Source of the DNA: Candidatus Riflebacteria bacterium HGW-Riflebacteria-2
GTDB lineage: Bacteria > Muiribacteriota > Ozemobacteria > Ozemobacterales > Ozemobacteraceae
Assembly (NCBI GenBank): GCA_002839435.1
Contig: PGYA01000025.1
Span: forward strand, 1-61,945
DNA: 61,945 nt
Direction of reading: 5' to 3'
Both the position numbers and the translations under genes were made by a program. Below, piece by piece: positions 16,245-23,744 of this stretch (positions are counted from its first letter, which is position 1; each line of letters opens with the position of its first letter). Under the pieces are notes generated by a model, which saw only the letters and a program-made list of their open reading frames with translations, did no database searches and had not been told where the DNA came from.

Positions 16245-16445
16245 ATGAGAGAAGCGAAAGCAATGAAAACAAATTTAACGATCAACTGCACCCAGGAGCA
16301 GCTGGAAGAACTGCTCGCAGCCTATTGCCGGAGATGGCTTTCCGAAAACGAGAAACCCGCCGGGGCGTTTGGCGACGACGGGCAGCGGGCTTCTGATAAG
16401 GGGGTTGAGGTGGAGATCAATACTATCCATGAAGTTTGCATTTGA
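16245..16445 (+). CDS. Small hypothetical protein
   Basis: 66 aa starting at an ATG preceded by TGGAGATCAT; an internal ATG at 16263 is possible. The N-terminal half is helical (TQEQLEELLAAYCRRWLSEN), the rest polar. No recognised family. The gap upstream (16053-16244) has no ORF. It overlaps the start of the 28-aa ORF below. Confidence 0.55.
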   Translation: MREAKAMKTNLTINCTQEQLEELLAAYCRRWLSENEKPAGAFGDDGQRASDKGVEVEINTIHEVCI

Positions 16446-16515
16446 CTTACCGGCAGACCAGAGGCATATTCTTACCGAAACTGTTGCTGAATACGCGCAA
16501 GGAAAAAGAGAGTGA
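16429..16515 (+). CDS. 28-aa small ORF overlapping two genes
   Basis: MKFAFDLPADQRHILTETVA plus 8 residues. The ATG is preceded by the same TGGAGATCA sequence as the upstream gene, and its stop overlaps the GTG start of the second ORF6N gene (GTGA). The overlaps on both sides suggest translational coupling. Function unknown. Confidence 0.45.
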   Translation: MKFAFDLPADQRHILTETVAEYAQGKRE

Positions 16516-17036
16516 AGAGTCACGCCTTAACAACAACGCCTGACGCGATAGAGAGTAAAATCTTTGTGGTTCGCGGTCATCGCGTTATGCTGGATTCAGA
16601 TTTGGCAGCGCTATATGAGGTCGAAACTTTCAACCTGAACAAGGCGGTCAAACGCAATATAGACAGGTTTCCCGATGACTTTATGTTTCAGCTGTCGGAA
16701 GATGAATATAAAATCTTGCTATTCCAGATTGGAATATCAAGTGCTCACGGCGGCAGGCGAATTTGCCCTTACGTGTTTACCGAGCAGGGCGTGGCAATGC
16801 TGTCGAGTGTTTTGCGCAGCTCAAAAGCTGTTAAGGTGAACATTGCGATTATGAGAGCATTCGTTAAGCTCAGGCAGCTAGTATCGTCAAATGCCGAGCT
16901 TGCAGCAAAACTGCATGAGCTGGAAAAGTCTGTTAAGAGCAATAGCGGCGATATAAAGATGATTTTCGCCACTATCAACACCATGCTCAATCCCAGAGCA
17001 AAGAAAAAACCGCAAATTGGTTTCAAGCCAAAATGA
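16512..17036 (+). CDS. ORF6N domain protein (right copy)
   Basis: 174 aa with GTG start overlapping the preceding small ORF. The ORF6N domain carries the same blocks as the left copy: KIFVVRGHRVMLDSDLAALY, then NKAVKRNIDRFPDDFMFQLS and PYVFTEQGVAMLSSVL. A coiled-coil C-terminus ends KKKPQIGFKP. The two copies are clearly homologous but diverged over much of their length, so the duplication is old or the copies were acquired separately. It is the last gene before attR. Confidence 0.9.
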   Translation: MKSHALTTTPDAIESKIFVVRGHRVMLDSDLAALYEVETFNLNKAVKRNIDRFPDDFMFQLSEDEYKILLFQIGISSAHGGRRICPYVFTEQGVAMLSSVLRSSKAVKVNIAIMRAFVKLRQLVSSNAELAAKLHELEKSVKSNSGDIKMIFATINTMLNPRAKKKPQIGFKPK

Positions 17037-17091
17037 CATTACCCTGCCCGGCAAAAAGGACCAGGGAAATTTTGGGCGCAGCTGTCAAAAT

Positions 17092-17112
17092 GGTATAACT
17101 TCTTGGTATAAC
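17092..17112 (+). promoter_or_regulatory. Putative integrase arm-type sites, right end
   Basis: Two copies of GGTATAAC start 13 bp apart, matching the core and period of the two copies at 4680-4700. Confidence 0.55.
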
Positions 17113-17163
17113 TCCCGAAAAACGAAAACTAAAAACTAGCAGCAGAAGCTTTTTGCAGAGCCA

Positions 17164-17184
17164 GTCCGATTCCCGCCTTCGGCT
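17164..17184 (+). repeat. attR core: 21-bp copy of the tRNA-Thr 3' end
   Basis: Exact copy of 4541-4561, with no tRNA 5' half upstream, so it is a remnant att site and not a tRNA gene. It marks the right boundary of the element. Confidence 0.9.
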
Positions 17185-17221
17185 GTGAAAAAAAATTATA
17201 AGGTTTAACAAAACCCAACAT

Positions 17222-17247
17222 ACCCGCTGATGAAGCGGGTTTTTTGT
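17222..17247 (+). terminator. Original tRNA-Thr terminator downstream of attR
   Basis: ACCCGCT and AGCGGGT form a 7-bp stem with a 5-nt loop, followed by TTTTTTG. By position this is the host terminator that followed tRNA-Thr before integration. Confidence 0.75.
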
Positions 17248-17305
17248 TGCCTCGACAAAGCCTGGCAGTCCGAAAGTCTGGTGATTCGGGGATTTTAACT
17301 GCTGA

Positions 17306-17333
17306 TTGCGGGATGGCGATAAACGAGTATAAT
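17306..17333 (+). promoter_or_regulatory. Promoter of a non-coding leader or RNA
   Basis: TTGCGG and TATAAT with 16-bp spacing. Transcription would begin near 17340, more than 400 nt before the next protein-coding start. Confidence 0.5.
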
Positions 17334-17339
17334 TTAGTT

Positions 17340-17470
17340 AAGAGAGGTGCGGGAGAAAAAAACGCAAAGATTCGTGCGCAGTAATAAGGCCGGCAACGCG
17401 AATCTGGTGTTCAGATTGAATTCAGGCTTCTGAGAGTGCCACTGGCATTTCAGAAGTTTTAGTGTTTTTC
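17340..17470 (+). ncRNA. Candidate structured RNA or attenuator
   Basis: The segment has a promoter just upstream and three stem-loops. The first pairs 17368-17378 with 17397-17405. The second pairs AATCTG (17401-17406) with CAGATT (17412-17417). The third is a longer hairpin, CTTCTGA..TGCC with GGCA..TCAGAAG (17427-17456), followed by a T-rich tract. Stems one and two share 17401-17405 and so exclude each other, the geometry of an attenuator or riboswitch. No ORF is convincing here. No known RNA family is recognised. Confidence 0.4.
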
Positions 17471-17777
17471 CAGATTTCCCTGGTTTAAGAGTGCAGATAT
17501 AAGGTTCAGGCCATAAACTCTGTTCTATCTTACGCATCAGGAGGGAAACATTGCGCGACGACACTCCTCTTCGTAAACCAAACTGGTATGGGCTTGCCAA
17601 AACCTGGCACTGCATCTGCTGAAATTTCGCCAGAGATTACACCAGATAAAGCCTGACGGGCCACCAGCAAGGCCAACAGCACATGGCATACAATTTGCTT
17701 ACATTGCACTTTCCAATTTGCGGGGACATATCTATAAGTTCATAAGAGTCTGCATCAGCAGACAATGGGAGGGCCAA

Positions 17778-19124
17778 ATGTGGGACAAGATATCTGGAGC
17801 AATTAGCGGTTCTGACACAAAGCTCGTCAGATTCTATCTCGAACAGGAACCCGAAATTATATTTGAGCAGAATTATCAGGACGAAACTCTTCTGCATCAC
17901 GCGGCGCGCAGTGCAGACGCCGAGACTATATTAGAACTGCTCAGACACGGGGCCAGAGCTGACAATGCCGATGATTTCGGCTGGACACCTCTGCATGAAG
18001 CCTGCCGCAGCAAAAACGAGGCGGCCGTGGCAATTTTCATGACAACCGGTATAAACCTTGATATGCGCACCAGCAAACAGGAAACCCCGTTACACGTGGC
18101 GACACGTCACAATGCCTACGCCATTATGGCCAGATTGTTAGAAGCCGGCGCCAAAAGCGATATTACCAACAAAGATGGCGACACTGCTCTTCATCTCGCA
18201 GCCATGCGAGGTTACGCCAGGGCCGTCGAAGTTCTTATTACAGCAGGCGTCAACCTGCGCGCCCGCAACCATCTCGGACTGACAGCCCTGCACATGACTG
18301 CCTTAAAGGGCCATTTCAGATGCGCGGTGCTGCTGCTCAACAACAAAGCCAATCCTCACCAGCTCGATGACAGCGGCAAGAGTTTTCTTGAATTAGCCGA
18401 TATTTGTGGCAACGATCTTTTCGTCACTCATGCCAAAACTGTCATTAATGAAATCGAACAGAAGGAAAATCAGATAGCCATAGATCCAGCATCAGAAAAG
18501 AAATCTGGAAAAGCTGCCAGCGAAATCCGCAAACCAAAACTGGCAGACTTCTACAATGACCTGACTACAGAACCCGAAAACCGCTTTCAAAAAACCTGCA
18601 CACTGGTTGTCAACGGCCTGATCAGCGGGCAGGGTTCGCCTGATCGCTCAGGCAGTCTCCGGAACACCATCGAAAACGTGCTGTGGTTTCTGGTGTTTCC
18701 ATTCCTGCTTTTTGTCCTCTGGAAAGGCTTTGCCAGTGGTGCACTGCCTTCGGCTGTGCATCTCAACTTCAGCTTCGGCAAAATTGCCAGCGCAGAATTT
18801 CTTCAGACTCTTGTCAACACCCTGCTTGTTATCGTAGCTTCTTCAATGTTGATAACAACTGAGAACGCCTCGATGTCTTCCCTGCATTTCTTCAAGGACA
18901 TGCGCGAAACTGTTCATTTCAGAGTAGTTCACCTGATGCTGATCGAAGTTTTCTATATCGGCAACCTCATCATCGATACAGCTTTCTTTGCCGAATTCGG
19001 TATATTCTGGGGCTGGTTCTCATTGCTGTATGTAGCTTCCTATCTCATCTGGTGGTTGAATACCCACGCCGCTACCACAGAAGCCAGCAGCGCCAACACG
19101 GAAATCTGTTATGCAGACAACTGA
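17778..19124 (+). CDS. Ankyrin-repeat membrane protein
   Basis: 448 aa from the ATG at 17778, preceded by GGGAGGG; the frame is open 20 codons further upstream. Residues about 10-230 hold six or so ankyrin repeats with the canonical TPLHEAC, TPLHVA, TALHLAA and TALHMTA cores. A linker (230-300) follows, then about four transmembrane helices (starting near residues 312, 346, 388 and 408) form the C-terminal domain. The layout suggests a membrane protein with a cytoplasmic ankyrin interaction domain. The partner is unknown. A strong terminator follows. Confidence 0.85.
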   Translation: MWDKISGAISGSDTKLVRFYLEQEPEIIFEQNYQDETLLHHAARSADAETILELLRHGARADNADDFGWTPLHEACRSKNEAAVAIFMTTGINLDMRTSKQETPLHVATRHNAYAIMARLLEAGAKSDITNKDGDTALHLAAMRGYARAVEVLITAGVNLRARNHLGLTALHMTALKGHFRCAVLLLNNKANPHQLDDSGKSFLELADICGNDLFVTHAKTVINEIEQKENQIAIDPASEKKSGKAASEIRKPKLADFYNDLTTEPENRFQKTCTLVVNGLISGQGSPDRSGSLRNTIENVLWFLVFPFLLFVLWKGFASGALPSAVHLNFSFGKIASAEFLQTLVNTLLVIVASSMLITTENASMSSLHFFKDMRETVHFRVVHLMLIEVFYIGNLIIDTAFFAEFGIFWGWFSLLYVASYLIWWLNTHAATTEASSANTEICYADN

Positions 19125-19160
19125 TTGTAACCCTTACTAATCCTCAAGTGTTCAGTTCTC

Positions 19161-19187
19161 GGGCCCGCTCAAAGCGGGCCCTTGTTT
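19161..19187 (+). terminator. Rho-independent terminator
   Basis: GGGCCCGCT and AGCGGGCCC form a stem around CAA, followed by TTGTTTT, after the ankyrin protein gene. Confidence 0.8.
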
Positions 19188-19285
19188 TGCTGCCGCTCTA
19201 CAGATTTTTATTGCGTTCGCCTTTAAACACGTCTAAAATGACTGCAGTTTTATAGCCTCGAACCGTCACAGGAGCATCGGGTTTT

Positions 19286-20515
19286 ATGTTTCTCAGCATC
19301 ACTCTCTGCATCATCGGGTTTATAATACTCTCTTATGCAGCCGACAAGCTGGTCGAAGGCGCTTCCAACCTCGCCATGAATTTTGGCGTCAGCAAAACTG
19401 TCATCGGCCTCACCATAGTTGCGGCCGGCACTTCTCTGCCAGAAATGGTGGTCAGCGTCAACGCATCGTTGAAAGGCAACCCGGCTATTTCACTTGGCAA
19501 CGTTGTCGGCTCGAACATCATGAACGTCGCACTGATTCTTGGCATCGCCTCGCTGATCAAGCCAATTCAATGCAGTCGTGAAATGGTGCGCCGCGAAACC
19601 CCGATAATGATTTTTACAGCCTTGCTGATGTGGTATGTCGCGCATACAGATGGCGTCATAACACCTGCCGAAGGCATTATCATGTTTGTCATGCTCTTCG
19701 CTTACACCGGTCTGAGCTATTACTGGAGCCGCAAGGAAAGCGCTATAGCAGCTGAAATCGCCGAAAAGTGCGATGAATTTGCCACCACTGGCTCCGAAGA
19801 AACGCCGACAACAACTAGCAACGTTGTATATGTCATCATAGGCATGATCGGACTGGTTATCGGTTCTGAAGTTCTGGTAAGAGGAGCTGTTGATATCGCC
19901 AGAACATTTGGCCTCTCAGACGAAGTAATTGGCCTCACTCTCATCGCCATCGGCACTTCACTGCCTGAACTGGCGACTTCGATTGTGGCTGCGCGCAAAG
20001 GGCAATCAGAGATTTCGCTGGGAAACGTTGTTGGCTCGAACATCTTCAATGTTCTCGGCATCGTTGGCTGCGCCTCGACAATCGCCTGGTTCAATACCAA
20101 CCCGGAAGCCCAGGTCCTGGTCGTATCGCCCAACATGCTTGGCATACATATTCCCTTGATGGTAGTGGTAAGCCTTGGCGTGCTGCCGATCATGTCAACC
20201 GGGATGCGCATTATAAGAGCTGAAGGTGCGCTACTGGTAGCCGTTTACCTGGCCTACAATGTTATCCTGTTTCAGACAACTGCTCCGGCCGTGCCGCCGC
20301 GCGCCCCCAGGCTACACGATATGCCGGTAGATTCCGATACAACCGGCAGCGGTAATAATGCCAGCGCCGCGCATTCGCTGCCGACACTGTTGCAGGAGAA
20401 CCCAACAGTCCAGAGCGTCGCGTCACTGTCAGAACCAGTTATCAATAATGCTTCTGATGGAAAAACTGAGACTATTATTCCTTCGACAGCTTCTGGATCT
20501 ACGGGCGCCCCCTGA
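19286..20515 (+). CDS. Ca2+/cation antiporter (CaCA family, YrbG-like)
   Basis: 409 aa with about ten transmembrane helices in two homologous halves. Each half contains the alpha-repeat signature of sodium/calcium exchangers: GTSLPEMVVSV followed by GNVVGSNIMNV near residue 50, and GTSLPELATSI followed by GNVVGSNIFNV near residue 230. It probably exchanges Ca2+ for Na+ or H+ across the inner membrane. The C-terminal about 75 residues are a Ser/Thr/Pro-rich hydrophilic tail not usual in the family. The start ATG follows AGGAG. Confidence 0.92.
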   Translation: MFLSITLCIIGFIILSYAADKLVEGASNLAMNFGVSKTVIGLTIVAAGTSLPEMVVSVNASLKGNPAISLGNVVGSNIMNVALILGIASLIKPIQCSREMVRRETPIMIFTALLMWYVAHTDGVITPAEGIIMFVMLFAYTGLSYYWSRKESAIAAEIAEKCDEFATTGSEETPTTTSNVVYVIIGMIGLVIGSEVLVRGAVDIARTFGLSDEVIGLTLIAIGTSLPELATSIVAARKGQSEISLGNVVGSNIFNVLGIVGCASTIAWFNTNPEAQVLVVSPNMLGIHIPLMVVVSLGVLPIMSTGMRIIRAEGALLVAVYLAYNVILFQTTAPAVPPRAPRLHDMPVDSDTTGSGNNASAAHSLPTLLQENPTVQSVASLSEPVINNASDGKTETIIPSTASGSTGAP

Positions 20516-20571
20516 GTATCTCCCGGTAGATTTATCAGCAAGACCGACTGACAACACGAAAAAGTTTGTGT

Positions 20572-20835
20572 TCAGCTGTCGGTATGGTTCTGGCAACAGG
20601 GTTCTGCGAGAGGGCCAAGATCGGCCAGCAATTGAAGATTCAGTGCCAGCATCGAAGTCAGCAATGTGTGAGCCTCGGCACGTGTAATATTTTCGAGCTG
20701 ACCAAAAGAAAAGTTGCGCCGAAATGCCTGAAACTGTGTTTCAGACATGTTTTTGATCTGGCGCAGTTCCCGCCGGTGCAGGCGGTTCATTTTTTCGAGC
20801 TGCTCACGCGTCAGCTTTATCTCATCCTGCGTCAT
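20572..20835 (-). CDS. Small helical protein coupled to floA
   Basis: 87 aa from the ATG at 20835; a TTG two codons earlier is possible. The protein is highly charged and helical (EIKLTREQLEKMNRLHRREL), without recognised domain. Its start overlaps the end of floA by 14 bp, so it is co-translated with it. A partner role for FloA is inferred only from this coupling. Confidence 0.6.
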   Translation of the reverse strand: MTQDEIKLTREQLEKMNRLHRRELRQIKNMSETQFQAFRRNFSFGQLENITRAEAHTLLTSMLALNLQLLADLGPLAEPCCQNHTDS

Positions 20836-21772
20836 CGCCAAACCCCAGTCCAGTGCGGTCTGTCGGTGGCTTTCTCTTTTTGCGTTTGACTACTATTTTG
20901 CCTCTTCTAAAGCTATCAGCAATAGCATGTGGAATTTTCATTTCGGCATGAACCAGATTGGCTTTCGCTTCCTGCTCGGCGGCCCGGTTTTCCTGGGTAA
21001 GTGCCATAGCCAGTGCCCGGCGGCCTTCGGCCTTGGCTTCGCCGACCTTCTTGTCGGCTACGGCCTGAGCATTCTTGAGATAGGCGCCAATATTGCGGCC
21101 GACATCGATGTCAGAAATATCGAGTGAAACGATTTCAAAGGCAGTGCCGACATCGAGACCGGCTGAGATGATTTTCTGACTGAGCAATTCTGGTTTGTTG
21201 AGAATAACCTGGTGCGTTAAAGCCGAACCAATGGCCGAGACTATGCCTTCACCGACTCTGGCAAGGATAGTGTCTTCGCCGGCGCCACCAACCATGGTTT
21301 TCAGATTTGAGCGCACCGTGATGTTGGCCATGACGATCAGCTCGATACCGTCTTTGGCGATACCATGAATATCAGGCGTCTTGATAACGCGTGGATGAAC
21401 CGACATTTTTACGGCATCTTCGACGTCGCGACCGGCCAAATCGATGGCAGCGGCGCGTTCAAAATCAAGATCTATCTTCGAGTTTTTGGCGCTGATCAGA
21501 GCCTGTACGACCTTATGCATATTACCACCGGAGAGATAGTGCACTTCGATGCGGTCAAGACCGATAGGCAATCCGGCCTTGCGCACGCGCACGTAAGCCT
21601 CGACGATAACGTCGGTAGGAACATTGCGCAACCGCATGGCTATGAGCTGCACAGCTGAAATCGGCACGTTGGCAGAGATACAGTTCATATAGGTCATGAA
21701 TGGAAACAGGCTGATCAGATAAAGACCGACCAGCACTATCAGAACCAGGAACACGGCCAGAATAATTTGCAT
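20822..21772 (-). CDS. floA: Flotillin-like protein FloA
   Basis: 316 aa from the ATG at 21772, preceded by AGGGGA; an upstream frame extension is open but lacks a good start. One N-terminal hairpin membrane segment (residues about 2-27) is followed by the FloA core: ANVPISAVQLIAMRLRNVP, then LDRIEVHYLSGGN, ITVRSNLKTMVGGAGEDT and an Ala/Glu-rich coiled coil. FloA (YqfA) forms membrane microdomain assemblies that organise membrane proteins. The usual NfeD partner is not adjacent; instead a small helical protein overlaps the 3' end. Confidence 0.93.
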   Translation of the reverse strand: MQIILAVFLVLIVLVGLYLISLFPFMTYMNCISANVPISAVQLIAMRLRNVPTDVIVEAYVRVRKAGLPIGLDRIEVHYLSGGNMHKVVQALISAKNSKIDLDFERAAAIDLAGRDVEDAVKMSVHPRVIKTPDIHGIAKDGIELIVMANITVRSNLKTMVGGAGEDTILARVGEGIVSAIGSALTHQVILNKPELLSQKIISAGLDVGTAFEIVSLDISDIDVGRNIGAYLKNAQAVADKKVGEAKAEGRRALAMALTQENRAAEQEAKANLVHAEMKIPHAIADSFRRGKIVVKRKKRKPPTDRTGLGFGDDAG

Positions 21773-21859
21773 TTCAGTTCCCCTGACAATAAGATCACAC
21801 GCGGCACCTGGCAACACGTTGCCGTGAAATGCCAGCTCTGCTCTAATGTACATAATAGT

Positions 21860-21887
21860 TTGACTAAAAGCAACTTTATGCTAGATT
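21860..21887 (+). promoter_or_regulatory. Possible promoter of fprA
   Basis: TTGACT and TAGATT with 16-bp spacing, about 35 bp before the TTG start of fprA, in an AT-rich segment between divergent genes. Confidence 0.45.
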
Positions 21888-21922
21888 TTTGTTAATAAAA
21901 TAATCACAGCAGGAGGCACAGA

Positions 21923-23113
21923 TTGAAACAGCAGATATGCAAGGATATTTACTGGGTTGGCGCGCTGGAATGGAGCAAGGAACATTTCCACGGGCATGAA
22001 CTCTCGATAAGGCACGGCACCAGCTACAATTCATATTTTATCAATGACGAAAAGAAGGTTCTTATCGACCTGGTCAGAGTGTCGCACGCCGATGATCTGA
22101 TAAGTCACATCGAAGAATTCGTCAAGATCGAAGATCTCGACATACTGGTAATCAACCACGCCGAACCCGATCACGCCAGTTCGCTGACAAAAATATACGC
22201 CCGCAACCCGAAGCTGCAGATTTATGCGAGCCGCGGCGGGCAGACCTCGATTAAGCGTCATCATCCGCAGGTCGAAAACATCAACGTCGTTAAAACCGGC
22301 GACAGTATCAACATCGGTAAGCGCACCCTGCGCTTCTTTGAAGCCCAGATGCTGCACTGGCCCGACAGTATGTTCACCTACTGCCCCGAAGACAAGATTC
22401 TGTTCTCAACCGACGCTTTCGGTCAGCACTTTGCCAGCCCTGAACGCTTTGTCGATCAGGTTGACCAGCAAGGTCTCTGGTTCGAAGCCGAAAAGTATTT
22501 TGCCTGTATTCTTACCTTATATTCAGCGCAGATACTCAAAAAAGTAGAAGAATTCAGCAAACTTGGCTGGGAACTGGCGATCATTGCCCCGGCGCACGGC
22601 CTGTGCTGGCGCGAAAACCCCGGCCAGATCGTCGAAAAATACCTCGAGTGGGCGAAAGGCGTCAACCGTGAAGCCGCCATCATAGTTTTCGACACCATCT
22701 GGGGCGGCACCGAAGCGATGGGCCGCGCAATTGCCGATGGCCTGAACGAAGAAGGCGTAAGCTACCGCATGTTCAACGCTGGTGGCGCCGACATGCACGA
22801 CGTCATGACCGATATCTTGACTTCAAAAGCAGTGGTTCTCGGCTGCCCGACACTCAATAACGGTATAGTACCAACCCTCGCCCTCTATCTTGAAGAACTG
22901 CGCGGACTCAAGTTTCGCAACAAAATTGGCGCGGCCTTCGGCACCTATGGCTGGAGCGGTGAAGCCACCAAACGCATCGAATGCGGCCTGCAGGAAGCCG
23001 GCATCGAAGTGGTTGTGCCAGCGGTAAAGTGCCAGTTCAACCCAAGTGCAGAAGACCTCGAGAAGTGCCGCGAACTCGGCCGCGAACTCGCCCACAGAAT
23101 CAAAGGCAGTTGA
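21923..23113 (+). CDS. fprA: A-type flavoprotein / flavodiiron protein FprA
   Basis: 396 aa, TTG start preceded by AGGAGG. Residues about 1-250 are the metallo-beta-lactamase-like diiron domain with the ligand motif HAEPDH (His79, Glu81, Asp83, His84) and later His ligands in MLHWPDSM and IAPAHG. Residues 255-396 are a flavodoxin domain (IVFDTIWGGTEAMGRAI, then GAAFGTYGWSGEATK) binding FMN. Flavodiiron proteins reduce O2 to water or NO to N2O and protect anaerobes. No fused rubredoxin or reductase domain is present, so an external electron donor is required. Confidence 0.95.
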   Translation: MKQQICKDIYWVGALEWSKEHFHGHELSIRHGTSYNSYFINDEKKVLIDLVRVSHADDLISHIEEFVKIEDLDILVINHAEPDHASSLTKIYARNPKLQIYASRGGQTSIKRHHPQVENINVVKTGDSINIGKRTLRFFEAQMLHWPDSMFTYCPEDKILFSTDAFGQHFASPERFVDQVDQQGLWFEAEKYFACILTLYSAQILKKVEEFSKLGWELAIIAPAHGLCWRENPGQIVEKYLEWAKGVNREAAIIVFDTIWGGTEAMGRAIADGLNEEGVSYRMFNAGGADMHDVMTDILTSKAVVLGCPTLNNGIVPTLALYLEELRGLKFRNKIGAAFGTYGWSGEATKRIECGLQEAGIEVVVPAVKCQFNPSAEDLEKCRELGRELAHRIKGS

Positions 23114-23120
23114 TCTGCTG

Positions 23121-23672
23121 ATGAAATTGAGCATTAAGCTGGCCCGTGCCATGGCATGGGTCAGCTTTATCTTTATTGCAACTACCGGCGTAACGGCCGA
23201 AGCCGGCAAGGCCTACGATCTGCCGCTGCGCTTCATTGCCCGGGCAGAAGTGAACCGGCTCAGATACGATTATTACAGTGTCCGCGAATGTCTCGACGTC
23301 TATAACGACGACAATCTGAGACCGCTTGTCATTACCGGGGTCACGGTAGATTCGTGGCACGGTCACCAGATAAGCAATCTCGGCGAAAACTGGTTCGCAA
23401 ACCGCGCGCCTCTGACAGTCGAACCAGGTAAAACTCTGCGAGTGGTCGAGCACAAGCACACAGTTCTCGGCCGCCGCAAACGAGACTGGTGGGTGCGCTG
23501 GATCAGATTCAATATTTCTACCAGTCGTGGCCAGTTTGTTTCGAATTTTGTGGCGACACCTTTCAAAAGACCCGGCAAAATACTCAGCGAGCATGTCGAA
23601 CCGCAGATTGACACACTAGCCGAACCCGGCGCCCTGTCGCCCGCTCAGAAAAGATTCGGCGGCGACTGGTAG
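23121..23672 (+). CDS. Secreted protein of unknown function
   Basis: 183 aa from the ATG at 23121, 7 bp after fprA. A signal peptide is followed by a possible cleavage site after TAEA. The mature part contains VTVDSWHGHQISNLGENWF and a basic RRKRDWWVRWIRF stretch, likely beta-rich. The family is not recognised. It is probably co-transcribed with fprA, though a functional link is not evident. Confidence 0.65.
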   Translation: MKLSIKLARAMAWVSFIFIATTGVTAEAGKAYDLPLRFIARAEVNRLRYDYYSVRECLDVYNDDNLRPLVITGVTVDSWHGHQISNLGENWFANRAPLTVEPGKTLRVVEHKHTVLGRRKRDWWVRWIRFNISTSRGQFVSNFVATPFKRPGKILSEHVEPQIDTLAEPGALSPAQKRFGGDW

Positions 23673-23744
23673 TTTGCAGATGCTTAAAAAATCATTATAA
23701 TTCTCGCGGAGAGATAAATTATGGTTGGATCGAGGAGCAACAGA

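Larger units (their letters stand above)
4541..17184 (+). mobile_element. 12.6-kb tRNA-Thr integrative element (satellite-like island)
   Basis: The element is bounded by 21-bp direct repeats. It encodes, in order: tyrosine integrase, ORF6N protein, a C-terminal Cys-cluster (CGNR-like) protein, AlpA-like and other small regulators, a DUF927 primase/helicase, an iteron-bearing gene, ERCC4 nuclease, two conserved island proteins, a reversed membrane-protein gene, a Gln-rich coiled-coil protein, small ORFs and a second ORF6N protein. The content parallels P4-like satellites or replicating islands in having an integrase, AlpA-type regulator, primase-helicase and iterons. No head, portal, tail or conjugation protein is recognised, so helper dependence is an inference. 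Confidence 0.88.
17185..17777. other. 593-bp gene-free stretch beside attR
   Basis: Contains the tRNA-Thr terminator, a promoter, the candidate structured RNA, and a 23-codon TTG-initiated ORF (17551-17622) behind AGGAGGG whose coding status is doubtful. A 93-codon minus-strand ORF here (17334-17615) lacks a recognisable family or ribosome binding site and covers the hairpins, so it was not annotated. Nothing else is seen. Confidence 0.6.

Noticed and set aside
17164..17184. Apparent tRNA fragment
   Set aside because: Only the 3' 21 bases of tRNA-Thr are present without acceptor 5' side or anticodon arm; it is the attR copy, not a gene.
17334..17615. 93-codon minus-strand ORF beside attR
   Set aside because: No ribosome binding site or family; it overlaps the hairpins on the other strand and its composition is not protein-like.
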